DNA of 64,000 nt from Hydrogenophilales bacterium (GTDB taxonomy: Bacteria > Pseudomonadota > Gammaproteobacteria > Burkholderiales > Thiobacillaceae), in contig JADJYY010000005.1 of the NCBI GenBank assembly GCA_016719465.1, positions 1-64,000 on the forward strand. The letters run 5' to 3'. The notes under the pieces are model-generated. The model was not told the origin of the DNA. It saw only the letters and a program-made list of their open reading frames with translations, and did no database searches. The number at the start of each line of letters is the position of its first letter. The stretch's first letter is position 1. Of this stretch, positions 36,498 to 44,763 are shown one piece after another. A program made the position numbers and the translations under genes.

Positions 36498-36944
36498 TTA
36501 TTTCACCAGGGTTTCCTGGGCTTTCTGGGCCTGCTCCAGCGCGTGGGCGGCTTCCGGCGGCATGTAGTTCTCGTCGTGCTTGGCGAGTACCTGGGAGGCG
36601 TTGAAGGTGCCGTCCGTTCCGATCTTGCCTTCCGCCACCACGCCCTTGCCTTCCTTGAACAGGTCGGGAAGGATGCCCTTGTAGACCACGTTCATGGATT
36701 TGGCCGTGTCGGTGACCACGAAGCGCACGGTCAGGCCGTCGGCTTCGCGTTTCACGCTGCCGCTTTCCACCAGGCCGCCGATGCGGAAGGCGCGGTCGGT
36801 GGGCGCCTCGCCCCGCTCCACCTGGGTGGGCGAGAAGAAGAACACCAGATTGCTCTGGAAGGCGTTGAGGATCAGGGCGGCGGCGATGCCGAGTCCGGTG
36901 ACGCCGAGGACGATGACCAGCAGTTTCTTGTGACGTGATTTCAT
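36498..36944 (-). CDS. ccmE: Periplasmic heme chaperone CcmE
   Basis: Binds heme covalently and hands it to CcmF. 148 residues from ATG 36944, overlapping the ccmD stop. One N-terminal anchor (about 8-27) and an OB-fold domain with the heme-binding His123 and Tyr127 in LAKHDENYMPPE. Confidence 0.95.
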   Translation of the reverse strand: MKSRHKKLLVIVLGVTGLGIAAALILNAFQSNLVFFFSPTQVERGEAPTDRAFRIGGLVESGSVKREADGLTVRFVVTDTAKSMNVVYKGILPDLFKEGKGVVAEGKIGTDGTFNASQVLAKHDENYMPPEAAHALEQAQKAQETLVK

Positions 36945-37114
36945 TGCTCTTCCCACTGTTGCATGCGTTTCAGGCGGCGGCGCGTGTCGCCGGCGGATCG
37001 CCTCAGAAGCAGGATCTCGATCAAGATGCAAAGTGCCGTGACGCCATACGAGCCCCAAACGTAGAGACCGTAGCCGCCCATGCTCCAGAAATCGGACCAG
37101 CTCGCCCATTCCAT
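36941..37114 (-). CDS. ccmD: Heme exporter accessory protein CcmD
   Basis: 57-residue membrane peptide that stabilises CcmE with the CcmABC complex. It begins MEWASWSDFWSMGGYGLYVW, has one membrane helix (about 16-37), and then a basic cytoplasmic tail (LLLRRSAGDTRRRLKRM). The FWxMGGYGxYVW pattern is the CcmD signature. Its stop overlaps the ccmE start (ATGA). Confidence 0.9.
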   Translation of the reverse strand: MEWASWSDFWSMGGYGLYVWGSYGVTALCILIEILLLRRSAGDTRRRLKRMQQWEEQ

Positions 37115-37165
37115 ATCAGACCTCCCCCAGGGAGGGGACGGAACGGCTCAGGCCATGGGACTGAT

Positions 37166-37900
37166 TCATGTTTCGCGCTCCAGAATTTCCTTGACCCACT
37201 CGGATTGCCTTTCCCGCTCCAGGATGATGCCGCGCACCCTGACCAGCGCCACGGCGATGGTATAGAACCAGGCGGCGATGGCCATCACCAGCATGCCGAT
37301 CAGCATGATCTTGGCCATGCTGGGTGCCTTGGTGAGACTGATGGACGCGCCCTGATGCAGGGTGTTCCACCATTTCACGGAAAAATAAATGATGGGGATG
37401 TTGATGGCGCCGATCAGGGTGAGCAGGGCGCCGGCCCGGTCGCCCCGCTTGATGTCGTCGATGGCGGCCCACAGGGCGATGATGCCCACGTACAGGAACA
37501 GCAGGATCAGTTCCGAGGTCAGGCGCGCGTCCCACACCCACCAGGCGCCCCACATGGGCTTGCCCCACCAGGCGCCGGTCCACAGGGCGATGAAGGTGAA
37601 GATGGCGCCTGTGGGCGCCAGGGCGCGCGCCATCATGAACGACAGGCGGGTGTTGAAGGCCAGGCCGATGGCGCCCCAGAACGCCATCACCAGATAGATG
37701 AACATGGACATCCAGGCGGCGGGCACGTGGATGAAGATGATGCGGTAGGCCTCGCTCTGCTGGAAGTCCGTGGGGGCGACGAAGAAGCTGAGGTACAGCC
37801 CGACCACCGTAAGCAGGATGGCGCTCCAGGTGAACCAGGGAATCAGCTTGCCGGCCAGATGGTAGAACGTGACGGGTGAGGCGAAGGTATATAGGTTCAT
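37166..37900 (-). CDS. ccmC: Heme exporter subunit CcmC
   Basis: Membrane protein that loads heme onto CcmE. 244 residues, six membrane helices. WWD-type motif WGAWWVWDARLTSELIL, with heme-ligand histidines in FIHVPAAWM and near KWWNTLHQGAS. The start overlaps the ccmB stop by four bases. Confidence 0.95.
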   Translation of the reverse strand: MNLYTFASPVTFYHLAGKLIPWFTWSAILLTVVGLYLSFFVAPTDFQQSEAYRIIFIHVPAAWMSMFIYLVMAFWGAIGLAFNTRLSFMMARALAPTGAIFTFIALWTGAWWGKPMWGAWWVWDARLTSELILLFLYVGIIALWAAIDDIKRGDRAGALLTLIGAINIPIIYFSVKWWNTLHQGASISLTKAPSMAKIMLIGMLVMAIAAWFYTIAVALVRVRGIILERERQSEWVKEILERET

Positions 37901-38565
37901 TCCAGGGAAACTCTCAATGCGGCGGCGGCGATCCAGGGCGCGATCATAAGCGACAGGACCATGAACGCGCCCAACAATGACAAGTGAGCCTGCGCTCCGG
38001 TTCCCGCCATCACGCCATCCACCGCCCCCGCGCCGAAAATAAGCGCGGGAACATAGAGCGGCAGGATCAGCAGGGTCAGCAATACGCCGCCGCCGCGCAG
38101 GCCAAGGGTCAGCGCGGCGCCGACGCCGCCCAGCAGGGACAGGATGGGGGTGCCCAGCAGCAGGGAGATTTCCAGCACCAGGATGGCGTCCCAGGGCAGG
38201 TTGAACTGGATGCCGAGCACCGGCGCGATGATCAGCAGGGGAATGCAGTAGATCAGCCAGTGGGCCAGGGACTTGCCCAGGACCAGCAATACCGTGGGCT
38301 CGGGCGACAGCACCATGTGCTCCAGGCTGCCGTCATGGTGGTCGTCGGCGAACAGCCGGGACAGCGACAGGAGCGAGGCCAGGGTGGCGGCCACCCACAG
38401 CACGCCGGGGCCGATGCGGGCCAGCATCTCGGGTTCCGGCCCCACGCCCAGGGGGAACAGGCTGGCCACCATGACGAAGAAGAACTGGGCGATGAGCCAA
38501 TCGCCCCGGCGGCGGGCGGCCAGGGTGAGATCACGGCGCAGGACGGCGAGGATGAAGCGATGCAT
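37897..38565 (-). CDS. ccmB: Heme exporter membrane subunit CcmB
   Basis: Permease part of the CcmAB ABC complex that releases holo-CcmE from CcmC. 222 residues from ATG 38565 (MHRFILAVLRRDLTLAARRR), six membrane helices, with the family segment LFADDHHDGSLEHMVLSP. A GC-rich repeat separates it from ccmA. Confidence 0.94.
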   Translation of the reverse strand: MHRFILAVLRRDLTLAARRRGDWLIAQFFFVMVASLFPLGVGPEPEMLARIGPGVLWVAATLASLLSLSRLFADDHHDGSLEHMVLSPEPTVLLVLGKSLAHWLIYCIPLLIIAPVLGIQFNLPWDAILVLEISLLLGTPILSLLGGVGAALTLGLRGGGVLLTLLILPLYVPALIFGAGAVDGVMAGTGAQAHLSLLGAFMVLSLMIAPWIAAAALRVSLE

Positions 38566-38570
38566 CTCAG

Positions 38571-38646
38571 GCCTCCCGCCGGGCCGCCCCAAGGGAGGCA
38601 TGCGCCCCCTCGGGGGGCGGCGAACGACGCGGGCGTGGGGGCCGTC
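38571..38646. repeat. GC-rich palindromic repeat in the ccmA-ccmB gap
   Basis: CGGGCCGCCCCAAGGGAGGC followed by TGCGCCCCCTCGGGGGGCGG and GGCGTGGGGGCC. It contains a short CCCCCTC/GAGGGGG-type hairpin. Sequences of this kind are frequent between genes in betaproteobacteria (recollection). It interrupts an otherwise tightly packed operon. Confidence 0.6.
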
Positions 38647-39303
38647 TCATACCAGTTCCGGTATCGCCACGTTGCCCACCAGCAGCCTTTGCACCTTGAC
38701 GCCTTCCAGATTCAGCGCCTGGTGGGTGGTGGCGACGCACAGGCCGCCGGCGGCCAGGTGATCACGGATCAGGCCTTCCATCAGGGCCACGGCGTGCACG
38801 TCCAGTCCCGTGAGGGGCTCGTCCAGGATCCACAGTCCGGCATCGGCCAGCAGCAGGGCGGAGAGCGCCACGCGGCGGCGCTGGCCGAAGGACAGCACGC
38901 GGCAGGGCAAGTCCAGGCAACGGGACAAGCCGAGGCGCCGCAGAATGGCGACCGCGCGCTCCTCCTCGAAGGCGCGGCCTTGCAGGCCCTCGGCGAAACG
39001 CAGGTTCTCCACGGGGTTCAGGTCGTCCTTCACGCCGTTGGCATGGCCCAGATAAATCATCTCGGCGTGGAATGCCTCCCGGTTCTTCTGGATGGGTTGG
39101 CCGCGCCAGCGAACCTCTCCCTCCTCGGGCCGGGCCAGGCCGGTGAGCAGGCGCAGCAGGCTGGTCTTGCCCTGGCCGTTGCCGCCCTGGACCAGCAGCA
39201 GTTCGCCCGCGCCGACCGAGAAATTCATGGCCTTGAACAGCGTGCGTTCGCCGCGGGCGCAAGCCAGATTGTGGACGCTGAGCAGGAGGGTATCGGAAGT
39301 CAT
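38647..39303 (-). CDS. ccmA: Heme exporter ATPase CcmA
   Basis: ABC ATPase that drives release of heme-loaded CcmE. 218 residues. Walker A GGNGQGKTSLL, signature LSFGQRRRVALS, Walker B LWILDEPLTGLD. It is the first gene of the ccm operon. The 120 bases before it hold the terminator of the octaheme cytochrome gene and probably a promoter that I cannot define. Confidence 0.95.
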   Translation of the reverse strand: MTSDTLLLSVHNLACARGERTLFKAMNFSVGAGELLLVQGGNGQGKTSLLRLLTGLARPEEGEVRWRGQPIQKNREAFHAEMIYLGHANGVKDDLNPVENLRFAEGLQGRAFEEERAVAILRRLGLSRCLDLPCRVLSFGQRRRVALSALLLADAGLWILDEPLTGLDVHAVALMEGLIRDHLAAGGLCVATTHQALNLEGVKVQRLLVGNVAIPELV

Positions 39304-39424
39304 GGGGTGGCGGGAAAAGCCCCGGGAGAATAGCCAGATTGCAGGCTAAAACCAAGGGACTTTTCATACTGGATTTTCGCTGTGAGCACTGTCTGTTCGG
39401 TACCGGATTCCCGGTGCGCACAGC

Positions 39425-39456
39425 GAAAAAAAGAGCCGACCCGAGGTCGGCTCTTT
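39425..39456 (-). terminator. Rho-independent terminator after the octaheme cytochrome gene
   Basis: On the minus strand a stem AAAGAGCCGACC / GGTCGGCTCTTT is followed by further T. It separates the fcc-octaheme cytochrome unit from the ccm operon. Confidence 0.9.
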
Positions 39457-39472
39457 CCAGCCCGATCAAGGC

Positions 39473-41191
39473 TTACTTGGCAGCCATGGCGGCCTTCTTC
39501 TTGGCCAACTCTTCCTTGACCAGCTTGATGCCGGCCTGGGAGGCGTCGATGGAGCGGGTCAGGGACTCGCGCGCATTGTCCGGGTTATGGAAACCGTCGG
39601 AGTTCTCGGCGGTCCACCATTCCCAGTACAGGTTGGCGTCGTACTGGTAGTCATGCAGCTTATCCATGACCTCGGCGGAGACGCCGGCTTCCTTGGCCTT
39701 CATGATCCAGTCGATGTACTCGGCCAGCCAGAATTCGGCCTTGGTCATCTTGCCGCGGATGTAGTTCTGGATGGCTTCCAGATGGTACTTGGCATCCTTC
39801 TCCGTCCACTCCTTGTGGCAGGTCAGGCAGGACTCCTTCAGGCGATAACGCGGCGACATCTGCTGGTGATTGGTGGTCACCTTGCCGTTCGCGGCCTTGT
39901 TCTTGGTCATGTGGCAGTCCTTGCACTCGACGCCAGCCTTCTCGTGCTTGGAACCCCAGTAGGTTTCCATTTCCGGGTGCTGGATCTTGGGCAGCAGGGC
40001 GCCGGTGGAGGCGTGCTTGAAGTCCTTGAACTTGAACTGGCCAACCATCTTGTCCTTGTAGCCGAACACGTTCACCCAGGTGAACACGTTGGTACGCGGA
40101 TCAGACATCTTGACGTAGTACTCCTTGCCCTTCTCGGCGCAATCGAAGCCAGGGCCGCAGTTGTATTCCACGTGGCACTGGGCGCACATCAGGTTGGAGT
40201 CGGACTTGGACAACAGACCGATGGCGCGGAAGTCCTTGCCGTTACGCTGGAAGGTGACCTTGGTCATCTTGGTCTTCTCGGCCTTCACCGGATCCATCGG
40301 ATAGGTGCCTTCCTTGCGGTCGACAACAGCCTGAATCAGGGCGTCACGCACGACGCGGGGGGCCGCGGAGTGGGGGTCGTGACACATGAAGCAGTTCAGG
40401 GGGTGGTTCACGCCACGGGCGAATTCCACCGGCTTGGAGCTGCGGTTCCACTTGGCGCGCGGATCCTCGTCACCCATGTACTTCCAGTCCAGGATGTGGT
40501 CCTGGGTCTTGCAGTTCATGCAGACGGGGTTCACGGCGGTGGCAACCTGGCGCATGAAGGGCTTCTGGTCGCTGGTGGAGGGCTCGCGATCGACGATCAC
40601 GTTCCAGGCGCCGTTGGCGGCCAACTCGGCCTTGTTGACGTAGGTCCAGTCCTTGAACTGCATGCGGCCGCCGAAGGCCCGGTCCACGACCCACTGGTCC
40701 ACCAGCATGAAGGCGTGGGAGCGGGGTTCAGCATGCTCCTTGGTGAAGCCATAGCCTTCCATCAGCTTGTCGAACAGGGGAGAGCGGGACTTGTAGCTGG
40801 CCTTTTCCACGCGGGCGTGGGATTCCAGGTTGGGCTGCACGAAGGTGTTGTACTGCTCGATGTGGCAGGTGGCGCAGGCGCGATGGTCCTTGTTGGTGTT
40901 CGGACGCACGCCCCAGTCCTTGGCCTTGGCCAGCTTCAGGTGTTCGGCGGCATTGTCGTGGCAGTGCGCGCAGTTCACCGTGGCATGGCGACCCTTGGTA
41001 TGGAAGTCCTCGATGTCCTCGTGGCAGGAATAACACTTCTTGGCATCCACCGGCACGATCGGTGGTGCCTTGGCGGCACCCTCGGGCGGTAATTGCGGCC
41101 TGGGAATATCCACAGTCGCCTGCACTCCGAAGGCGAACAGCGCGGCGGCTACGCCCGACGCCATTCGACTCCACATGCTTGATTTACTCAT
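39473..41191 (-). CDS. Octaheme cytochrome c nitrite reductase (ammonia-forming type)
   Basis: Periplasmic enzyme expected to reduce nitrite, and perhaps hydroxylamine or sulfite. 572 residues from ATG 41191, which has AAGGAGA upstream; signal peptide about 1-25. Eight heme-binding motifs: CYSCH 53, CAHCH 74, CATCH 106, CMNCK 224, CFMCH 267, CAQCH 336, CKDCH 423, CLTCH 455. The fourth is CxxCK with Lys228 as ligand, as in the octaheme nitrite reductase of Thioalkalivibrio. NrfA-like active-site segments follow: CAQCHVEY (Tyr343) and KIQHPEMETYW (His405). Tetrathionate and hydroxylamine octaheme enzymes lack this combination. Confidence 0.87.
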   Translation of the reverse strand: MSKSSMWSRMASGVAAALFAFGVQATVDIPRPQLPPEGAAKAPPIVPVDAKKCYSCHEDIEDFHTKGRHATVNCAHCHDNAAEHLKLAKAKDWGVRPNTNKDHRACATCHIEQYNTFVQPNLESHARVEKASYKSRSPLFDKLMEGYGFTKEHAEPRSHAFMLVDQWVVDRAFGGRMQFKDWTYVNKAELAANGAWNVIVDREPSTSDQKPFMRQVATAVNPVCMNCKTQDHILDWKYMGDEDPRAKWNRSSKPVEFARGVNHPLNCFMCHDPHSAAPRVVRDALIQAVVDRKEGTYPMDPVKAEKTKMTKVTFQRNGKDFRAIGLLSKSDSNLMCAQCHVEYNCGPGFDCAEKGKEYYVKMSDPRTNVFTWVNVFGYKDKMVGQFKFKDFKHASTGALLPKIQHPEMETYWGSKHEKAGVECKDCHMTKNKAANGKVTTNHQQMSPRYRLKESCLTCHKEWTEKDAKYHLEAIQNYIRGKMTKAEFWLAEYIDWIMKAKEAGVSAEVMDKLHDYQYDANLYWEWWTAENSDGFHNPDNARESLTRSIDASQAGIKLVKEELAKKKAAMAAK

Positions 41192-41342
41192 GGTCAATCT
41201 CCTTGAAAATTCTTGATTTGGCGGCCCGGTAATACGCTGAAAAACGCGCGGGCCAACCGGGTTTGTTAAACGTCGGTAGTGTCTCGCGCGTCTGTCATAA
41301 GCCTCCTTTGCTTTCCAGTCTCGGTCAGCTTCGTCCTACTGA

Positions 41343-42671
41343 TCAGGCGAATGCATCCGCCATGATGTTCTTGAACCAGCCAATGCAATACTCGGACTCC
41401 AGCTTGCGCTGCAGCTTGAGCAGGGACTCGTCGGCCATGGTCACCGGGCTGATGCCGCCGGCCTTGGTGTCGTAGATCAGCTTGCCGTCCTTGGCCCGGT
41501 AGATGTGCACCACCGAGAAGCCCCAGTCCTTCTCCGCGATGGAGTAGCAGGTGTTGACGAAGAAGGGCTCGGGCGCGGCCACGCCATTGATCTTGGCGAT
41601 GATGGCGCCGACCGCGACCTTGGCCTGGGTGTTGGCCATGTGGGCGGACTTGGGCGCGCCATACACCGGCAGTTCACCGTGCACGGTGGAATCGCCCACC
41701 ACGTAGATGTCCTTGTGCTTGGTGGATTCCATGGTCAGCATGTCCACGGTGCACCAGCCCTTGTCATTGGCCAGCCCGGTGTCCATGGCGATCTTGCCGG
41801 CGTGGTGCGGCGGGATGATGTTGACCACGTCGCCCTTGAAGTCGTTGAAGTCGCTGGAGGCGGTGTTGGTCTTGGCGTCGAACTTGACCACCTTGCCGCC
41901 GGCGGCGCCCGCCACCCATTCGATCATGCCGGGGTAGTGCATCTTCCAGGCCTGCTCGAACAGCCCCTTCTTGGAGAAGGAGTCGTTGGCGTCGGCGATG
42001 AGGACCTTGCACTTGCCCTTGCCGTGGTGCTTGAAGTAGCTGGCCACCTGGGAGGCGCGCTCGTAGGGGCCGGGGGGGCAGCGGAACGGTCCGGGCGGGA
42101 CCGAGATGACGAAGGTCTGGCCATCCTGCATGCCTTCCAGCTGCTTCTTCAGGGCCAGGGTCTGGGGACCGGCCTTGTAGGCGTGGGGGTGGGTGGTGTT
42201 GGCCAGGGCCTCGGTGTAGCCGGCGACGCCGCCATAGTTGAAGTCGATGCCGGGAGACAGCACCAGGAAGTCGTACTTCAGGGTCTTGCCGCTCTTCAGC
42301 TTGACGGACTTGCCGGCGGCATCCACGGCCACGGCGTCGTCGAACATGACGTTGACGCCACGCTTCATCAGGCCGTCATAGCCGGCCTGCAGATCCTCGT
42401 ACTTGCCGTGGCCGCTGATGACCTCGTTGGACAGGGGGCAGGAGACGAAGGTCTTGTTGCGCTCGACCAGGGTGACGTCCAGGCCGGCGTCCATCATTTT
42501 CAGGTACTTGGCGGCGGTGGCGCCGCCGAAGCCGCCACCCACCACCACGATGCGGGCCTTGCCGCTGCTGCCGCCGCTCTTGCCGCCGGACGGGGCGGCG
42601 CAGGCGGTCAGGGGGACGATGACCGTGCTGGTGGTCAGGGTCTTGAGGAATTCACGACGATTGAAGCTCAT
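41343..42671 (-). CDS. fccB: Flavocytochrome c sulfide dehydrogenase, flavoprotein subunit
   Basis: Oxidises sulfide to sulfur/polysulfide and passes electrons to its cytochrome subunit. 442 residues from ATG 42671. Twin-arginine signal NRREFLKTL, then FAD-binding VVVGGGFGGATAAKYL. Cys78 (FVSCPLSNE) corresponds to the covalent FAD cysteine, and Cys198 (RCPPGPYER) with Cys375 (NTCYSIAEKDWG) to the active-site disulfide known from Allochromatium FccB. It lies ten bases after fccA and 151 bases before the octaheme cytochrome. Confidence 0.92.
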   Translation of the reverse strand: MSFNRREFLKTLTTSTVIVPLTACAAPSGGKSGGSSGKARIVVVGGGFGGATAAKYLKMMDAGLDVTLVERNKTFVSCPLSNEVISGHGKYEDLQAGYDGLMKRGVNVMFDDAVAVDAAGKSVKLKSGKTLKYDFLVLSPGIDFNYGGVAGYTEALANTTHPHAYKAGPQTLALKKQLEGMQDGQTFVISVPPGPFRCPPGPYERASQVASYFKHHGKGKCKVLIADANDSFSKKGLFEQAWKMHYPGMIEWVAGAAGGKVVKFDAKTNTASSDFNDFKGDVVNIIPPHHAGKIAMDTGLANDKGWCTVDMLTMESTKHKDIYVVGDSTVHGELPVYGAPKSAHMANTQAKVAVGAIIAKINGVAAPEPFFVNTCYSIAEKDWGFSVVHIYRAKDGKLIYDTKAGGISPVTMADESLLKLQRKLESEYCIGWFKNIMADAFA

Positions 42672-42681
42672 TCTGGTCTCC

Positions 42682-43254
42682 TTACTTGGGCTGGGCGGCG
42701 TAGTACTTGGCGACAGCCTCGACATCGGCCTCTTCCAGCTTCTTGGCGTTGCCACGCATCTTCTTGTGGGGCATCTTGGCCGCTTCGGTGCGGTACTTCA
42801 TCATTTCCAGATGCATGTAGTCGGCCCACTGGCCGTTGAGCTTGGGCGTCTCGGCGTCGTCGGGCGTGCCGCCGGTGGCGCCGTGGCAGGTCTCGCAGCG
42901 GTCGCTGGCGGCCTTGCCTTGCGCAAGGGTCTTGTCATCGGCCTTCTGCACCACGGGCACCCAGGGCATCTTGGCGAAGTAGGTAGCCAGGGCGGACAGT
43001 TCCGCCTCGGTGTAGCCCTTGAAGTGACGGCCCATGGTGGCGGAGTAGCGCTCGTCGCTCTTCCATTGCAGCATGAGGTTCTTCAGATAGGCCTCGGGCA
43101 GGCCGCCGATGCTGGGCATGGACGGGCCGACGGATACGCCGTTGACGCCATGGCAGGCGTTGCAGGTCCGGGCCAGATCTTCCGTGGGGCCGGCGTAGGC
43201 CGGGTGGGAGGCGAACCCGAGGGCCGCCATGGCAATCATCAAGCTACTACGCAT
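42682..43254 (-). CDS. fccA: Flavocytochrome c sulfide dehydrogenase, diheme cytochrome subunit
   Basis: Electron acceptor subunit of sulfide dehydrogenase. 190 residues from ATG 43254, with GGAGGAG upstream; signal peptide ends near AYAG (residue 22). Two class I cytochrome domains with CNACH (31-35) and CETCH (120-124) and Met ligands later in each half. It is the first gene of a minus-strand fccA-fccB-octaheme cytochrome run behind an FNR-type promoter. Confidence 0.88.
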   Translation of the reverse strand: MRSSLMIAMAALGFASHPAYAGPTEDLARTCNACHGVNGVSVGPSMPSIGGLPEAYLKNLMLQWKSDERYSATMGRHFKGYTEAELSALATYFAKMPWVPVVQKADDKTLAQGKAASDRCETCHGATGGTPDDAETPKLNGQWADYMHLEMMKYRTEAAKMPHKKMRGNAKKLEEADVEAVAKYYAAQPK

Positions 43255-43313
43255 TGTCTCCTCCTTCATGACACAACAGACATGGAAAACCCACATCCGC
43301 CATCAGGGCACCG

Positions 43314-43356
43314 ATAGTAGGAATGAGCCAGGGGTCGCTTCCTTGATGGCCATCAA
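43314..43356 (-). promoter_or_regulatory. Class II FNR promoter of fccA
   Basis: TTGATGGCCATCAA at 43343-43356 is a perfect FNR palindrome. On the minus strand a -10 box TACTAT lies at 43314-43319. A start of transcription about seven bases further (near 43307) puts the FNR box centre about 42 bases upstream, the class II activation position. The ATG of fccA is about 53 bases further on. Confidence 0.75.
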
Positions 43357-43416
43357 ATTTTTTTGATATCCCCATGTCCGAAAGCCGCATGGGAAGCCGT
43401 TTCGCGCGGGATGGAA

Positions 43417-43449
43417 ATGAAACAAGCGGCCTCGGCCGCTTGTTTCATT
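43417..43449. terminator. Bidirectional hairpin after the endopeptidase gene
   Basis: AATGAAACAAGCGGCC and its inverse surround a two-base loop, giving a 15-16 bp stem with a GTTTCATT tail on each side. It lies 25 bases after the end of the D-Ala-D-Ala endopeptidase gene and upstream of the fccA promoter. Confidence 0.7.
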
Positions 43450-43473
43450 GGGGGAAAATGACCAGCCGGGAAT

Positions 43474-44595
43474 TCAGGCGGAATTGCGATGGCTTCGGCT
43501 GGCGACCTGGTTATCCTTTTCCAGCCATTTCTTGATGCGCTGGGCGTCGCCGATGCGACTCCATTTTCCCCAGGAATCCAGCAGCACGATGATGACCTTT
43601 CTCTCGGCGATGCTGGCCTGCATCACCAGGCAGCGTCCGGCCTCGTTGATGTAGCCGGTCTTGGAAACGCCGATATCCCAGTCCTGGCTGCGGGTCAGGC
43701 TGTTGGTGTTGTGGAAGGCGACCTGGCGGGTGACGCTCCTGGCCACGCGTCGTACCTTGCCCTTTTCCTTGACGCGGACCACCTTGCGGCCCGGTACCGA
43801 GACATCGTAGCTGCCGGCGGAACTGATCTGGCGAATGAGGGGGTATTGGTAGGCGGCATCGACCATTCTTACCAGATCCGAGGCGGTGGCCCGGTTGTCG
43901 CTGTTGAGGCCGGTACCATCGACGAAGTGGGCCTGCTTCATGCCGATCTCCCGCGCCTTGCGGTTCATGGCGGCGATGAAGGCGTCGCGACCCCCCGGGT
44001 AGGCGCGGGACAGGGCGGCGGCGGCGCGGTTCTCGGAGGCGATGAGGGCGAGATGCAGCAACTCCTCGCGCGTCAGGCGGGTTCCCAGGGCCAGGCGGGA
44101 GCCGGTGCCCTTGAGGCGGTCCATATCGTCGGCGCTGATGACGATTTCCTCATCCAGGGGCAGGCGGGCGTCCAGGGCGACCATGGCGGTCATGAGCTTG
44201 GTGATGGAGGCGATGGGCGTGGCCACCTCGACATTCTTGGCATACAGCGCTTCACCGCTCTTCTGATCCACCACCAGGGCGGCGGCGGATTTCAGATCCA
44301 GATCGTTGTCCTGCCAGGAGTTGTCATAGGAAACCTTCAGCGTCCGCAGCGGGGTGTTCGGGTTTTCGGCCACCACCCTGGCGCGTTTGCTCGCCTTGAA
44401 GCCTTTCCTGGCCGACTTCAGCGAGACCTTCTTGGCTTTTGCTTTCCCGGTTTTCGCGGTCTTGGATTTGGCCTTGCCGGCTTTGACCTTGTGGGTCTTG
44501 TTCTGGGTACGGCTTGCGGCCTCGGCTTCCGGCGGGAGCGCCATGGGTGATGCCAGGAAGGCCATCAAAGTCAGGAGCAGTAATGATTTTTTCAA
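43474..44595 (-). CDS. pbpG: D-alanyl-D-alanine endopeptidase (PBP7 type)
   Basis: Low-molecular-weight penicillin-binding protein that cuts peptidoglycan cross-links. 373 residues from TTG 44595, which has GGGGTGAGG upstream. Signal peptide, then an unusually lysine-rich linker (about 33-75). Active-site motifs are Ser130-x-x-Lys133 (ASITKLMTAM), Ser187-Glu-Asn189 and Lys312-Thr-Gly. The long basic linker is a difference from E. coli PbpG. Confidence 0.9.
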   Translation of the reverse strand: MKKSLLLLTLMAFLASPMALPPEAEAASRTQNKTHKVKAGKAKSKTAKTGKAKAKKVSLKSARKGFKASKRARVVAENPNTPLRTLKVSYDNSWQDNDLDLKSAAALVVDQKSGEALYAKNVEVATPIASITKLMTAMVALDARLPLDEEIVISADDMDRLKGTGSRLALGTRLTREELLHLALIASENRAAAALSRAYPGGRDAFIAAMNRKAREIGMKQAHFVDGTGLNSDNRATASDLVRMVDAAYQYPLIRQISSAGSYDVSVPGRKVVRVKEKGKVRRVARSVTRQVAFHNTNSLTRSQDWDIGVSKTGYINEAGRCLVMQASIAERKVIIVLLDSWGKWSRIGDAQRIKKWLEKDNQVASRSHRNSA

Positions 44596-44763
44596 TTCCT
44601 CACCCCTTGAATTGCGCTGTCTTAATGCTTGCAATGTAGCAAATATCGTCGGTTGAAGCGAAATCTTTAGATTTCACTTTAACTGCCTGCCGGACCAGCC
44701 GTCGGGCGACGCATGAATCGTGCCCGGATTCTATGTGCTGGGCCGGGACAGGGGAAGCCAGGA

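Noticed and set aside
39587..41092. A 501-codon plus-strand frame opposite the octaheme cytochrome
   Set aside because: All eight heme motifs lie on the minus strand; the plus-strand frame is a shadow.
39473..41191. Hydroxylamine oxidoreductase or octaheme tetrathionate reductase for the octaheme protein
   Set aside because: The fourth motif is CxxCK followed by NrfA-like CAQCHVEY and QHPExExxW segments, which fits the octaheme nitrite reductase group better.
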